From: Pseudocercospora fijiensis CIRAD86
Lineage: Eukaryota > Ascomycota > Dothideomycetes > Mycosphaerellales > Mycosphaerellaceae
NCBI RefSeq assembly: GCF_000340215.1
Contig: NW_006921534.1
Coordinates: 3,471,041 to 3,535,040, forward strand
Direction: 5' to 3'
Length of the DNA: 64,000 bases
The position numbers and the translations under genes were made by a program. Under the pieces are notes generated by a model. The model was given only the letters and a program-made list of their open reading frames with translations. It made no database searches and was not told the origin of the DNA. The first letter of the stretch is position 1, and every line of letters begins with the position of its first letter. Shown piece after piece: positions 22,100-33,680 of this stretch.

Positions 22100-23389
22100 T
22101 CATCCTGCTGAGATCTCATTCATTGGCCACGCCATCAGACTTTGCCATTCCTGTGGTAGCACGTTTCTGATTGCGTGGATCTCTCGCCGCGCTGTCGTAT
22201 GCTGGCCGGTATTTCCCAAATACTTCAAGGCATCTGTGTGCCCGACCACGGCGAAAAAGTATGCCAGCGTCACTAGAGCTCTTGGTCTGCCTTCACTGAC
22301 GAAATCGACAAACTGCCTGGGAACCATGAACGGGAACATGCATATCCAGCGCAGGTTGATGTCTGCAGGCTCACCGGCTAGCACCGCACGCCGGAATGAG
22401 CCAATGTAGCTCAGCGCATTCTCGTAGCCTTCACATGTCTCCTGATCCCAAGTGTCGGTAGATGGTATGTCCCGGTTCAGTATGGCGCCGAATTCGCGCT
22501 GCATATCAGCATCAAACGTCACATTTGCCTGCCAGATGTTGGCGGTAGTGTCCATCAAAACTTTGAGCCCCGTGCCTTCGCTGACGGCTTCAGGAGGAGG
22601 CAAGACGGTGAATGCGCCTCTTCCAACCTCTAGCCAATCTGCCGGTGGTGAGTATGGTTCCAAAGGGCGCTCCTGGAGCATAGCAAGCGAGTTCATTGAT
22701 ATCAATAGTGCTGCGAATGCGACCGCATCGGTGTTGGAATTGTCCAGATCCGTGATTGCCGCACGCTGTTCGCGAAGTGCCCAAACCCAGTAATTCTCGC
22801 GTGCTCGGTAGAGTGCCGCATCATGAGGCCAGCTTCCCAGAAGGTGCGTCGCTGTCATTGTGAACAGCGCGTAGAGAACGTTCTTGTTGGTAAGTGCAAC
22901 TTGGGGCACCTCCCCATACCAGAGTTCCTTCCAGCTCGGGGGAGATGTCATTCCGAAAGGTCGCGATACATGGAGCATCCAATGATGAAGAAGCCGTAAC
23001 TCCATATAGCGCCTTTGCTCGGACTCCTCAGTAGCTGAATCCTGTGTGGACCTGGCGATTGTCGGTTGGGCTGGATCTGTGCTTGCATTCGGCGGACTCC
23101 CTTGCGAGTGACTTCCTTGAGAGGTCGAATAAGCTGGAGACAATAGAGGCGGTTGTAACGATTTTGGTGCCGTGTTGCGTGTCCTTGTGCGCGCTCGAGT
23201 TGGCTCAGGCGTTACATACATGCAATCCAGGCCCAGACGAAGGCATATCGAGCATGCAGGCTGTTTCTCATCGCATTTCACCCTGCGCAGTTTGCAGGTC
23301 TGGCAACCATTGCGAGACTTCTTGTGGCCTACTTTGGGCGCCCTGATGCTGAGTCGGCGCATGTCGCTGGATGCCTTGTCAGCTGGCAT
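22100..23389 (-). CDS. Zn2Cys6 fungal-specific transcription factor
   Basis: Single-exon gene of 429 residues starting at ATG 23,389 (Met10 is a possible alternative). The binuclear zinc cluster is complete: Cys29-x2-Cys32-x6-Cys39-x6-Cys46-x2-Cys49-x6-Cys56, with the usual basic residues (KLRRVK) between the second and third Cys. It should bind DNA in the nucleus, generally at CGG half-sites. A Ser/Thr/Pro-rich linker (about 60-120) follows, then a helical region of the UPC2/sterol-uptake-factor-like type ([36 protein letters not shown]). The target genes cannot be read from sequence. The next gene upstream on the same strand is a cysteine hydrolase 540 bases away, a possible but unproven target. 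Confidence 0.9.
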   Translation of the reverse strand: MPADKASSDMRRLSIRAPKVGHKKSRNGCQTCKLRRVKCDEKQPACSICLRLGLDCMYVTPEPTRARTRTRNTAPKSLQPPLLSPAYSTSQGSHSQGSPPNASTDPAQPTIARSTQDSATEESEQRRYMELRLLHHWMLHVSRPFGMTSPPSWKELWYGEVPQVALTNKNVLYALFTMTATHLLGSWPHDAALYRARENYWVWALREQRAAITDLDNSNTDAVAFAALLISMNSLAMLQERPLEPYSPPADWLEVGRGAFTVLPPPEAVSEGTGLKVLMDTTANIWQANVTFDADMQREFGAILNRDIPSTDTWDQETCEGYENALSYIGSFRRAVLAGEPADINLRWICMFPFMVPRQFVDFVSEGRPRALVTLAYFFAVVGHTDALKYLGNTGQHTTARREIHAIRNVLPQEWQSLMAWPMNEISAG

Positions 23390-23931
23390 GGTGCCAGGTC
23401 CGTTGCAACAATCCGCAAAGCTAGGGAGGATGATTTTGGTGGACGTCTATCGCTACCGCACACTGCATATTTCTGGCAGCATTTGTGTCGTTGCCGTGGA
23501 GATCTTCGAGCTTTTGCGCCGGGATCGAGCGATGTGTCCACTGGGAATTTGCTTCTCTTTCAGCGACGATGAGGACAGGAGTCGCGCTGACTGAGCGGCG
23601 GCGGCAGAGTTGCGGGCCGTGTCTCCCGAACACGTGCAGCGCGGCCACAATTGGAACTTACTTTCACCAAGTACACATCTTCAGCCCAGCAGCAGTTTGT
23701 TACGCTACCTCCATCATTACACGATGTGTCGGACGAGAGGATCCTGCTCAGCCTGAAGCTGTTTTGACATTCGACGCGCTTGAAATGCATCAGGCGCGAC
23801 GACAATGTGGCGTTCGCTACGATGACTACAACCCATGATGGAGTATCGCCTCTGATGCTACACATCGCCCGGAGCGCAACGAACCCTCGAACAAATGCTT
23901 CTTTGAGGAAGGTTTGAGGAACTTGCATCGT

Positions 23932-24688
23932 TCAATCTTCGATGGCTTTCAGAACATTCTCTAAGAAACCCGTAGCGCCAAACGCGCCGCCCTCAGTCCG
24001 AACCATCTCTACCGCAGCGCGATGTAGATGCTCCTCACTTGCAGCACAGCACTCCTCTACCAGCAAGCAATCCAGAGCTCGGTCATTCGCCTCGCGCATC
24101 GTCGTATGCACACAGACATCTGTAGTCACGCCGCAAATGATGAGATTGCGAATGCGCTTGACCCTCAGTAAGAGATCAAAATCTGTGTTCGTGAAGGCGC
24201 CTTTTCCTGGCTTGTCAATCACCGGTTCGCCTTGCCGAGGGCACAATTCTTTGACGATTTCGTGTCCTGCCTCGCCACGAACCAGAAGCCGTCCAAGCGG
24301 GCCTTCATCGCCTATTCCCAGCCCAGATGGGTTGTTGCGCGACCTGAAAAGCTCCCTAGGCGGAAGATCGGACAGATCGGCTCTATGTCCTTCACGAGTA
24401 TGGAAGATAGGAAAGCCTTTGGTCCTGCATGAAGCCAAAAGCCTTTTGATGTTCGGAATGATGGCTCTCGTATGTCCTATATCGTATCCTTGGTGAGACA
24501 GGTAGCCGCCTTCTTCACAAACTTGGGGTTGAATGTCATCAGAGTCGGCATACTGAAGGGAGGATATGCTTGGCCGTACAATCGCGTTGCATGTCTACGA
24601 CTACTAGAGCCGTTGTCTGCGGGTTCAGCCGACCGTCATGCGGCCACGCGTAAGGCTCAGCATTGACCTGACGCCCTTTGTCTTGCAT
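23932..24688 (-). CDS. Isochorismatase-like cysteine hydrolase
   Basis: Two exons, 24,580-24,688 and 23,932-24,521, with a 58-base intron (GTACGG...CCAAG). The intron choice restores the family motif DMQRDFCEEGGYLSHQGYD. Protein of 232 residues. It belongs to the isochorismatase/ureidoacrylate-amidohydrolase fold. The catalytic triad is visible: Asp in VVVDMQRD, Lys in DKPGKGAF, Cys in GVTTDVCVHTT, with the cis-peptide motif GVTT. HTREGH and RLLVRGE are typical of the fungal amidohydrolase subgroup (cleaving a C-N bond of a small amide or carbamoyl compound). Substrate unknown. The start is the first in-frame ATG, giving NAEPYAWPHDG as in relatives. It shares a 200-base divergent promoter with the mRNA-export gene. 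Confidence 0.85.
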
Positions 24689-24888
24689 TTCGTGTTGATA
24701 TACACGGTGATGCAGGAGTAGAGGGGCAGAACGGCGGAGGAGAAGCCTTGGCTCGGACTTCGCTTCGGAAAGCTTCCGAAGCGGCTTGTACCAACACTGC
24801 TTGCTTGGAGCTGGATCTGCGACATCAAGGTGCAACTTGACAAATTCCTGCACTTCACGGTCTCCAGAGCTATCAACATCGAGCCGCG

Positions 24889-26352
24889 ATGGACCGCAGT
24901 CTCGACGAAATCATCGGCGAACGCCCTGAGCGCTCAGTAAGCTTACCAGCCGCTATTCGAGCCGACAGCCAGCGGTCTAACAAGTGCGCAGCGAGGAGGT
25001 GGCGGCAGAGGCAGAGGGGGACGAGGTGGCGGAGGCGATCGACGACCAGCGCTGGCGGCGAGAGCGCCATGGAGAGAAGAGTATCCCAGAGACGGCGTGA
25101 GAAAGGTCAGATCAAACGGACGCCGACCACAAAGACAGACTATCTGACAGACTGGCTGCCGACAGGTGCTGCTTCCTTCCCTTATACCGTGATATGTCAC
25201 TTCTAGACGTGACCGATCTTGTCCAAGCCAAATGTTCCATTCTACGGACTCGGCGAACCACGATGGCCATGGTCGACTGGCACAACTACCGCGAAGCAAC
25301 AGAGCTGACCTGGGCGTCCTGCCTTACAGTACCGACGCGACGAACCCGCAAACATTGACTCGTGAGACTATACCGTCTTCAGAGCACATCGGGCAAGCTA
25401 ACAATTCCCAGCGACTGGGTCCACGATCGCTTCGAAGACGACCGCTACGATAGGCGCAGCCGCGCTCCAGCCGACGATAGATATGGCGGACGAGATCCTG
25501 AATCGTATGTATACCAGTGAACATGCAGTTTGTATCTCCCACTGATTTCATATGAAGCACCGGCAGCAAGCTCCGAGTCGACAACATTCACTACGAGCTG
25601 ACTGAGGACGATCTGAGGGTACGCATTGAGAAGTTTGAGCTCTGAAGGCGCATGCTGATGGTATCCAGGAACTTTTTGAACGTGTGGGTCCCACCTTGTC
25701 CGTGAGGCTCCTGTACGATCGTCAGGATCGCTCGCAAGGGACTGCGTACGTTATCTATGAGGACGAGCGAGACGCGCGCGATGCTCTCCACAAGTTTGAC
25801 GGACAGAACGCCAATGGCCAACCTATCCGCATTTCGCTCATGCCGAGCGGTCCATCACGAGACGCGCCACCGCGCGGTATTGCGGATCGAATTGAGCGCC
25901 AACCACGCAGCATTTTTGATAGAATCACATCAAGCAGGGATGACAGCAGAGATGGTGGTAGAAGACCCAGGCAGCGAAGCGACAGTCCTCGCAAGAGCGA
26001 TAGGCTAGCCGCCCCAGATGTCGACCGTTACGTCCCTGGACGTGGCTCTCGGTCGCCCATCAGACGCAGAGGCACCCCGCGCGGAGGAGGTCGCAGGCCG
26101 GGCGAGCGCAGGGAAGACAGAGGTGGCAGAGGCCCGCGCGAGCCACGAGAGCGGAAGCCGCGGGTCGATGGCGAGGGCAGACCGCTCGTGGGAGGCAGAC
26201 CAAGGAAGACGGCGGAAGAGCTAGATGCAGAAATGAATGATTACTGGGGCGGTAGCAAAGATGACACACCAGCGGGAAACAGTAGCGCTGCTACCGAAGC
26301 CAATGGAGCGTGGAATGGTCGCGCAACCGATGACATCGACATGGACATATAG
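24889..26352 (+). CDS. yra1: ALY/REF-type mRNA export factor (Yra1 family)
   Basis: Six exons: 24,889-24,936; 24,992-25,105; 25,330-25,361; 25,412-25,504; 25,558-25,618; 25,669-26,352. Total 1,032 bases, 343 residues. The N-terminus SLDEIIGER is the conserved UAP56-binding motif, followed by an RGG-rich stretch. The RRM begins KLRVDNIHYELTEDDLREL and contains GTAYVIYEDERDA (RNP1-like) and ends PIRISLMPS. A long Arg/Gly/Asp-rich tail ends with KTAEELDAEMNDYWG, the C-terminal REF motif. The protein couples transcription and splicing to mRNA export as an adaptor between TREX (Sub2/UAP56) and the Mex67 receptor. The 32-base third exon (YRRDEPANID) was inferred from phase: without it exons 2 and 4 do not join in frame. 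The last exon is unusually GC- and Arg-rich. Confidence 0.9.
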
Positions 26353-26534
26353 ATGCCATGCAGGAAGACGAAAAGGCGTGTATGGTCAAAGACGACATCA
26401 CAGGCTCTCGTTAGAAGAATATGTACAAGAAGCATGCTCCGTACTGGCACGCAAAAACAGCACGCTATGCCACGAACGCAGCTACGGCCGCTATACCAAT
26501 ACCAATACCAATGCTCAAGAACGCTCAGAACTCG

Positions 26535-28538
26535 TCATGTCAACTCCAAAGCCTCAAGTTGCGAAACCAAAGCAGACTCATCAACACCATTGCCAATCAC
26601 ATCTTCCAAATCTAACCAACCCTCACCAACAGCAAACCCTATAAGATCACTCGCAGACCTGACTCCATTCCCACAAATCGCGCCGGGATCCAGCAATTCC
26701 TCGACTTTCGACAACACATTCTCCAAATCCCTCGCACGTTTCCAGACCGCACGCTCTTTTCTATTCTTCTTGGGCGGAGCTTTCTTCTTGTTACTCGAAG
26801 GCCACTCCAACTGTTCCAGAAGTTTATACAGAACCAGATGTAGCCACACCAGATTCGTCTGAGGATGAAATTGCTCCCAGTCTCGACCCGTGGAGTGTTC
26901 TGGATTCCACTTGGCAACAGCGTTGTCAAAGAAGAGAGCTGCTCGCATGTACCGGTAGATCTCGTACTGGTAATCTTCTGTGGCGTCTGCTTCGAAGACC
27001 CCGGCTTGAGATGGCGAGGAGAGGTTGGTATATGCGATGCTAGAGTCGGGCATCAGGCAGCGAGAGATTGTGTAGTCTATTATGGTTGTTTCGAGGGATG
27101 TGAAGTTGAGTTTGCGGTTGCTGTCGATGTTTTCGGGCAGAGATGTTGAGCGAATGCAGATATTCCCGGCGTGGAGATCTCGATGCTCGAATTCTGCGCC
27201 TTCTTCGCCTTTGGCTATCGAGAGGACAGTTTGCCAAAAGATGTCCCAGACTATCCATATGGAGGTGCAGGTCCCTTGTTCAATCAGACGTTCGAGGTCA
27301 GAACCTGCGTCTTGCATTTCGATCACGGCCCAGAGTTGATCATCTACATAGCTGGACTTCTTGCCTGGGTCGGGGAAGTGTGATAAGTCCTTGCCCCTGG
27401 ACTTCTGGCTGGTGTTCCATGTCTTGAAAGCGTCGATGAATGCTGGTGGAGGTCGGCCCTTCAGTATTCGAACATCTCGGAAATTGGTGAAGCCCGGTAT
27501 AGTGCTCATTCTCTGGAGCACTCGGACTTCTGTCGCAACATCCGACGGATTCGACATGTCTTCGTTCTTAAGTAGTGCCGCCTTTCGTTTTCGTTTATCG
27601 AGGGGTAATGTAGTCTCGGGTCTCTGCAGAGGTATGACTTTGAAAACAGATTCGTCCGTGTTGCAGAAGTCGGTGATGTCCTCCAACAGTGACAGACGAT
27701 AGACTTCGCCAAATGAAGCTTCTGCAATCTTGGTGACTGCGAAGTGCTCCGACAACTCAGATGACCAGGTATCGAAGCACGTCAGAGGATGTGCCGATAG
27801 GTCTAGTATTTCCGAGCAATGCTGCTGATATGGACATGTCTCAGCTCTACAGCTCCCGGATTCCTCTTCAAACTCGTGATTATCTTGCTCTGCCATCGCC
27901 ACGTGTTGGGTGTCCACCGCCTTTTCGCATATGTTGTCGACCGATGGCAGTAGTGCCGGGTCAGGCCTTCCAGCATTTGCTACGCCTTCTGTCGTCTGCA
28001 AAGCCTCTTCCTGCTTTGGCAAATGCTCATCGTCGAAGAATATATGCTGGCGTCTCGTGGGGCGAGAGATAGGCTCTGGAACAGCCTCGCCATGTTCGTC
28101 GTGTTGCGCACGCTGAGCCCTTCGCCTGGCTCGTGAGTTCCGACATGGCCGCGGATGGCCACGATCATCGAATGTCGTGTGTTGTCTCTGAGAAGCGGCG
28201 TTTCCATCTTGGCCGATCTTGTGCTTCTGAACATGCGCTCCTTGCCTCTGTATCCCTGGTTTCTTCGTCCGAGTTTCCTTGGCTGCATTTATGGCCTCAA
28301 GCGGTAGCACGACCGAGTTGACCTGTTTCTCTCCCAGAGCCTTTGGCGGTGATCTTCGCGGTATCACTTCATGATCTAATGCGATTGTACTCCGGCCTCT
28401 CTTCTTGGCCGCGACAGGCGTAGGTTGCTCGACATTGGAAGAGTTGGGGGCATTCGTTTGGGCTTCTGGGCTGGAGAATGCTGCTCGTGGGTCGTAGATG
28501 GCTCGCGTCCGCTTCCCATACACTTGCTGTCGAGTCAT
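26535..28538 (-). CDS. Haspin-like serine/threonine protein kinase
   Basis: Single-exon gene, 667 residues, from ATG at 28,538 (MTRQQVYGKRTRAIYD). The first ~265 residues are low-complexity. The atypical kinase domain follows: glycine loop EASFGEVYRLS (about 273-283), Lys in VFKVIP (about 300), catalytic loop HRDLHAGN (about 452-459) and DYT (about 488-490) in place of DFG. DLHxGN plus DYT is diagnostic for haspin. Haspin phosphorylates histone H3 Thr3 at centromeres in mitosis and so recruits the chromosomal passenger complex. It ends convergently 180 bases from the mRNA-export gene. Its promoter is shared with the divergent membrane protein at 29,174. Confidence 0.9.
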   Translation of the reverse strand: MTRQQVYGKRTRAIYDPRAAFSSPEAQTNAPNSSNVEQPTPVAAKKRGRSTIALDHEVIPRRSPPKALGEKQVNSVVLPLEAINAAKETRTKKPGIQRQGAHVQKHKIGQDGNAASQRQHTTFDDRGHPRPCRNSRARRRAQRAQHDEHGEAVPEPISRPTRRQHIFFDDEHLPKQEEALQTTEGVANAGRPDPALLPSVDNICEKAVDTQHVAMAEQDNHEFEEESGSCRAETCPYQQHCSEILDLSAHPLTCFDTWSSELSEHFAVTKIAEASFGEVYRLSLLEDITDFCNTDESVFKVIPLQRPETTLPLDKRKRKAALLKNEDMSNPSDVATEVRVLQRMSTIPGFTNFRDVRILKGRPPPAFIDAFKTWNTSQKSRGKDLSHFPDPGKKSSYVDDQLWAVIEMQDAGSDLERLIEQGTCTSIWIVWDIFWQTVLSIAKGEEGAEFEHRDLHAGNICIRSTSLPENIDSNRKLNFTSLETTIIDYTISRCLMPDSSIAYTNLSSPSQAGVFEADATEDYQYEIYRYMRAALFFDNAVAKWNPEHSTGRDWEQFHPQTNLVWLHLVLYKLLEQLEWPSSNKKKAPPKKNRKERAVWKRARDLENVLSKVEELLDPGAICGNGVRSASDLIGFAVGEGWLDLEDVIGNGVDESALVSQLEALELT

Positions 28539-29173
28539 CCTGCTACCTCCTCCAATACCCACGCATAAGTCCTCTTGCACTCTGCACAAGCCTTCTCGAC
28601 TTCAAGTCTTCAACGCGCATTCCACAAATACCTTGTACACAAAACGTCATTTTCGTTGTCAAGGGCAACCGCACCTCGACCTTCACAATCATCTACTCAT
28701 AAGTCGAGCACGACTTCTCGCCCTCTGAGAAACGGTGCCAAAGACTCACAGACATAGCATTGGACTATCTTTCTCGTGAGATCACTACATTGCCATTCAA
28801 CTTCCACTAGGTCTCAAGACAGGTGAAGTACTTCGACTTTGAAATCGCTTATTATCCGTGGCTTTGGCGATTCTTGTCTTGGCTCTTCCATCCCCTTTAT
28901 CTCAGCTTCCTCATCCTTCCATTCTGCTTGACTGCAACATAACGCGGACTGGCCAAGATTTGACGTGGTGGTCGAGATAGAAAGGCGTTCATCTTCCCAT
29001 CTGCACATCCGCACCATTGCCAAACACCCAACTCTGGGGAGTTTCACGCCGAAATCCGGGAGGCAGGAAATCAAGAATCAGCACGAGCACGAACAAGACA
29101 CCTAGTCGAAGCATCCAGACAAGTCGACCGGAGACCGTGCCTGCCAACATCGCCAAGAGGATAGAAAAACGCC
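28539..29173. promoter_or_regulatory. Divergent intergenic promoter region (635 bp)
   Basis: Lies between the haspin start (minus) and the spermidine-synthase-like start (plus). I see no additional gene or clear element. Confidence 0.5.
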
Positions 29174-31043
29174 ATGCCTCCCAAGCAAAATACAACGCCG
29201 GACCAAGCAGCGCCGCCAAGGAAACCTACGAATTTGACGGCTCTTACTCTACCTTTTGCCTTGGTCCTGTTGGCCGCAGCTGCCTCGACAGTATCTCAGT
29301 TGACTCTAGCTCCAGTCTACGGCTCGATTCCTTCAGCGGTAAATCACAGAACAGCAATTCTCGTTTCATTTGCGTTTGGAGCCGGTCTGCAAGGGTATAC
29401 GATCTCCAAGGACTTCGGAAGCGTCTTAAGATGGCTGGCAGTGTGGTCGTGCTACGTTCCGGTCCTACAGACACTGCTTCTGCCATTTAGTGGAAGGTTG
29501 GGACCAGTCTGGGGCCCTGCACTGAATGGAATCCTGAGCTGCCATACAGTCCTTGTGCCATGCGCATATGCCGTGGCTGCAGCACTTGATGGAGCTTATG
29601 CCGAGTACTATGGCGGCAATGCCAGATTCGATGGATGGCGCAGATGGCTTGTTTTCATCGTTGTCGGACTTATGTTCATTGAGAATGAGAAGAGAACGTC
29701 AGGCCAGCTCACCTGGATCTTCTCTCTGCAGCCAAGAGCCTCCCCAGTACGATTGCAACTCTTCGGAGCAGCGAGCTTCGCACTGATCTCCTTTGTATCA
29801 TCGGACAAGCTCCCTTCATTCCGCGATGTGTCATTACTATTCCTGGCCACTCCCGCTATTCTGCACGCTGTCTTCTTGAACCCACAAGTCGGGCTTTACG
29901 CTCACCCGAATGATGCACTCGCCACCCACAATTGGACTCTAATGGATCGAGCATGGTCGAACACAGGTATGTATATTCCAGCATCCCGCGGGCAAAACTC
30001 CCAATCGCCACATTGTCTCTGACGCAATTCTACTAGGATACATTTCCGTCCTTGAAAGCCAGGAGAACAAATATAGAATCCTACGCTGCGACCACTCCCT
30101 TCTCGGCGGCGAATGGCTCCTCACCCCAGAACGCGCAAGCAAAGAAGGCTGGCGGGTCAATGAGCCTATCTACTCAGCCTTCGAAATGCTTGAAGCAGTA
30201 CGCTTAATGCAACCTGCAACGCATGAAACCGCCGTGCCAGACACGTCAGCCGAAGCCCTCGTCATAGGGCTCGGCATTGGAACAGCGCCCAAGGCCATGC
30301 TCGGACATGGAATCCATACGACGATCGTCGAGCTTGACCCTGTCGTGCATCGATTCGCAACCGAATACTTTGATCTACCCTCAAATCACACCTCAGTCCT
30401 GCGCGACGCAGTCAAGTGGGTCGCCGAGCAGGCAGCAAACATCAAAAACGACCCGGACGAAAAGAGATACGACTACATCATCCACGATGTGTTCACAGGT
30501 GGCGCGGAGCCTCTCGCTCTCTTCAATACGAAGTTTCTACGCAACTTGCGTACATTGCTCAAGCCCAAAACGGGCCGCATGGCCATCAACTATGCAGGAG
30601 ATCTATCCTTGCCGTTAACGCGTCTGGTCCTGAACACCATCGCGAACGCCTTTCGTGCAACGCCAAACCAATGCAAGATTTTCCGTGATGCTCCGCCTGG
30701 AAAACACTCCAATAGCAAAATCGCTCAAGACCAGGATTTCTTGAATATGGTCGTCTTCTGCCGTAATAGTGATGACAATGAGAGTAACGCGAATGCAGGC
30801 GCCCCTCCTATCTCTTTTCGAGCACCAACTGAAAAGGACTTCTTGGGGAGCTTGAGTAGGCAGCATTATTTACTACCGAGACCTGAGATGGAGATCCCGT
30901 TCCCGAGTGTGGATCCTACAGCAAAGCAATTGCTGGAGCCGGGAGACGAGGTTACGTGGGCAAGTGTGCAAGCCGAGAGCGCTCAACGACATTGGCACAT
31001 CATGCGCAAGGTGCTTCCGGATGCGGTGTGGGAGTTATGGTAG
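29174..31043 (+). CDS. Polytopic membrane protein with spermidine-synthase-like methyltransferase-fold domain
   Basis: Two exons, 29,174-29,966 and 30,037-31,043, with a 70-base intron (GTATGT...CTACTAG); 599 residues. The first ~260 residues contain several hydrophobic segments (for example LPFALVLLAAAAS, LLPFSGRLG, WLVFIVVGLMF, ALISFVS, LLFLATPAIL), so I predict six or more membrane helices. The C-terminal half is a Rossmann domain like spermidine/spermine synthases: ALVIGLGIGTAPKAML (motif I, nucleotide/dcSAM-type glycine loop), TTIVELDPVV (acidic residue of motif II) and YIIHDVFTGG. Membrane-fused synthase-like proteins occur in fungi; their substrate is uncertain and real polyamine synthesis is not implied. 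Converges with the HAL4-type kinase. Confidence 0.8.
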
Positions 31044-31192
31044 TACATAGTGCGGGATGGTAGGACTCGCCAGCGTCTCTATCAATCTGGGCTCCACAGT
31101 GCCAAAGATACGGTTCGATAAGCTAGACTCGCAAGTTTGTACGAGTATGTATAACGCAAACAATCCCCAAGTCATGCTCAGATCATGTCCAC

Positions 31193-33247
31193 CTAGCTGC
31201 CGGTCTTCAGGAATTTGTGGCCTTTCTTCTCAGGTGGTTTGTGGTTGTGCGCAGCTTTTTTCTGCCGCGTCTTAATATCATCGCTGTAGCCGTCTTGCTG
31301 ACAGCATGCGTACTCGTGGACTGTCTGGCAATCCAGAACTTGTCTGATTGACCATCGCTTGTCTGGATTAGGGTGCAGCATGCCCATCACAAAAGTCTTC
31401 GTGCCAGGATCATCGAGCATTTTGAACTTCTTGCTGGCGACGAACCCAGGCAAAGGTCGGCCTTTCTTGATCTCTTCATCTGGAAACTTGCGCGCCCAAT
31501 CGTCCCATGTGCCACAGTAGATGCTGTAATTCTTGCAGTCCGGCGACGCACAGTCCCAAGGATTGCCACCAAAACACAAAGTGAGATAGACGATCGCACA
31601 AGACCATACGTCTACAGCGCGTGGATCGTATGGTCCAAGTCTTTGGTAGATCTCAGGTGCCATATACGGCCTGCTTCCAACCCAGCCTGGAGCACATTTT
31701 CGTATGGGTTCATTTGCGTCGACGATACTTTGTCGTCTGCACTTTCGCACGCCTGGATGAGCTCCAGCAAAGACTTCGCCTGTGCCGAAGTCCGCGATTT
31801 TGAGACAGCCCTCATTTGTGACCAGCAGGTTTTCGGACTTCAAATCTCGGTGAGCAATGCCGCGACTGTGTAGGTAATCCACGCCTCTAACCAATTGTTT
31901 CATCATGCAGTTGCGGTCCTCTCGCGATAGGGAGCTGTTGGTTATCAAGTCATTTAGGTCGCCGACTTCACAGTACTGCATGACGTGATACCAAAGGCCG
32001 TCCTTGCTGTAGCAGAGTCGGTACGTCTCGACAACGTTTGGATGTTGGCATGCCTTCGAAATCGCGAATTCGGATTTGATCTTTCGCTCGTAGTCGTACT
32101 GGCTTTCTTCGTCCGGGTCCCTAGGCCTGAATTCCTTCACGGCGACGACCTTATTCAGCCCATTTCCAGCAGTCCTGCTTTTCATCAACCGCACGACAGC
32201 AGCGCCGCCTGAGCCAATTTCCTTTTGGGCGATCCGAGACAAGGTGCTGAAATGCGCGTCCAAAGGTTCTTCATCAACCAGCAACTCGTCCTGAAGCGCC
32301 ACCGAGAGGCGCCGAGCTTTCGATCCAACGCCGGTATCGACACCTTCGGCATAGTAATCGCCTTCTGCCGCTTTGGAGTAAATGGAAGACCTTCGGCCGT
32401 GTGTTGCTGCAGAGCTCGTCCGTCGCGGTCGTGGGCCGGATTGCTCGTCGTAATTTTCGGCCCATTTGATTCCTTTGGCGCTTTTCGTGCCGAGCGGGGT
32501 CCGGAGGCCGTCTGGATAGGGCACCTCAGGAAATTGGTCGCTGATTCCCGTTGGTGCGCGCACAACAATACCAGGAGTCTGTTGCTCGTCCTCTGTGTTT
32601 GGGGTATTGCCATTGGTGACCGGTGGTGCTTGCACTGGTGGACTTTGTTGTGCAGGCTGCTGGGGTGCTTGGCGGGCGGCTGTAGACGGCCTTGACTGCG
32701 GCGGCGACTGCTGCGCGTCTGATGTCGCGCCACTCAAACTGCTTTGTCGTCTGTGATGGCCAAAATGGCGGCTCAAAAATCCAGGTCGCTTGTCATGGCT
32801 GGGCGAAGCGACCAGTGCTGATAATCTATTCTGCTTGACGTCTGCCATTCTGCTGTCTATGGATGGTGAGAGCGAAGAGGTAGAGATGGACGAGGAAGGG
32901 TAGCTGCTCTCTGCGGGGCGCTTCCTCGAAGGAGAGAAGAGGTTCCGCCAGCCTTGGTACCTCCTGGCGGACGGGGAGCCGGTCTTGAGCGCAAGAATTA
33001 GGTCAGTGCCGGTATTAGCCGTGTGTGGAGGGAGAGTGCGGGTGTAGCTGTCGTTGTTGTAGAGGCCTTGAAGCGAGCCGGCTGTGAAATGGATTGCTAC
33101 TTCCTGCTGGTCTGGCTGGTGCAGGGCGTGTGGCGTGGAATCGCTCCTCCCACCTAAATCTATGTCGCTAATCCAGTATTCGGTCTGCAGGTTGCCCTGA
33201 CTGGACCATTGCCTGAAGCCAAATTTAGTCGTGGCCATGATGGACAT
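31193..33247 (-). CDS. HAL4/SAT4-type serine/threonine kinase
   Basis: Open frame from ATG 33,247 (684 residues); ATG 32,848 (MADVKQNRLSALV) is an equally credible start because the family usually begins with a Ser-rich region like the one after it. The kinase domain occupies the C-terminal half: EIGSGGAAVVRL loop, VVAVKEF Lys, HRDLKSENLL catalytic loop, IADFGTGE (DFG), YMAPEIY (APE) and WSCAIVYLTLCFGGNPW. It resembles yeast Npr1/Hal4/Hal5 kinases, which stabilise plasma-membrane nutrient and potassium transporters. A lysine-rich tail follows. The upstream region carries GGCAGA-type and CTGTG repeats. Confidence 0.85.
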   Translation of the reverse strand: MSIMATTKFGFRQWSSQGNLQTEYWISDIDLGGRSDSTPHALHQPDQQEVAIHFTAGSLQGLYNNDSYTRTLPPHTANTGTDLILALKTGSPSARRYQGWRNLFSPSRKRPAESSYPSSSISTSSLSPSIDSRMADVKQNRLSALVASPSHDKRPGFLSRHFGHHRRQSSLSGATSDAQQSPPQSRPSTAARQAPQQPAQQSPPVQAPPVTNGNTPNTEDEQQTPGIVVRAPTGISDQFPEVPYPDGLRTPLGTKSAKGIKWAENYDEQSGPRPRRTSSAATHGRRSSIYSKAAEGDYYAEGVDTGVGSKARRLSVALQDELLVDEEPLDAHFSTLSRIAQKEIGSGGAAVVRLMKSRTAGNGLNKVVAVKEFRPRDPDEESQYDYERKIKSEFAISKACQHPNVVETYRLCYSKDGLWYHVMQYCEVGDLNDLITNSSLSREDRNCMMKQLVRGVDYLHSRGIAHRDLKSENLLVTNEGCLKIADFGTGEVFAGAHPGVRKCRRQSIVDANEPIRKCAPGWVGSRPYMAPEIYQRLGPYDPRAVDVWSCAIVYLTLCFGGNPWDCASPDCKNYSIYCGTWDDWARKFPDEEIKKGRPLPGFVASKKFKMLDDPGTKTFVMGMLHPNPDKRWSIRQVLDCQTVHEYACCQQDGYSDDIKTRQKKAAHNHKPPEKKGHKFLKTGS

Positions 33248-33680
33248 CGGGCGCACGAAGGAGCGCGAGTGTCGGGCAGTGCATAGCAGAGGGGCAGAGG
33301 GGCAGAGGCAGAGGCAGAGGGGGTGGGTGTACGATAACGATATATGATGTCGGGGTCCTCGGGGAGCAGTTCCACTTACACTGGATTAAAATGGCAAGCA
33401 GCTGTACGATGAGCGCAACGCAACGCGCCGAAAGGCTGATTTGATGAGCAGTGACAGCCAAGAGGCTTGTCGACGCTGGTGCTGCGAGCCAAGTGTATGC
33501 CAAGTGAAGTTTTGGACGGGGATGGTGTTGGCAGCGGGTGGAAAGTCAACGTTTGGTGGGACGGACGCAAAGGATCTGGCGGTCGAGCAGCCTGCTTTTT
33601 GGAGCGATCTTGCGCCGCGCCCGCACCCGCACCCGCGCTCGGCACTGCTCGACCGTGTCACCACCGAGCGAGCGACCGCC

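Noticed and set aside
24553..24579. 27-base intron candidate in the cysteine hydrolase (GTACGG...TTCAG)
   Set aside because: Too short for a fungal intron and leaves the next exon out of frame; the 58-base alternative restores DMQRDFC.
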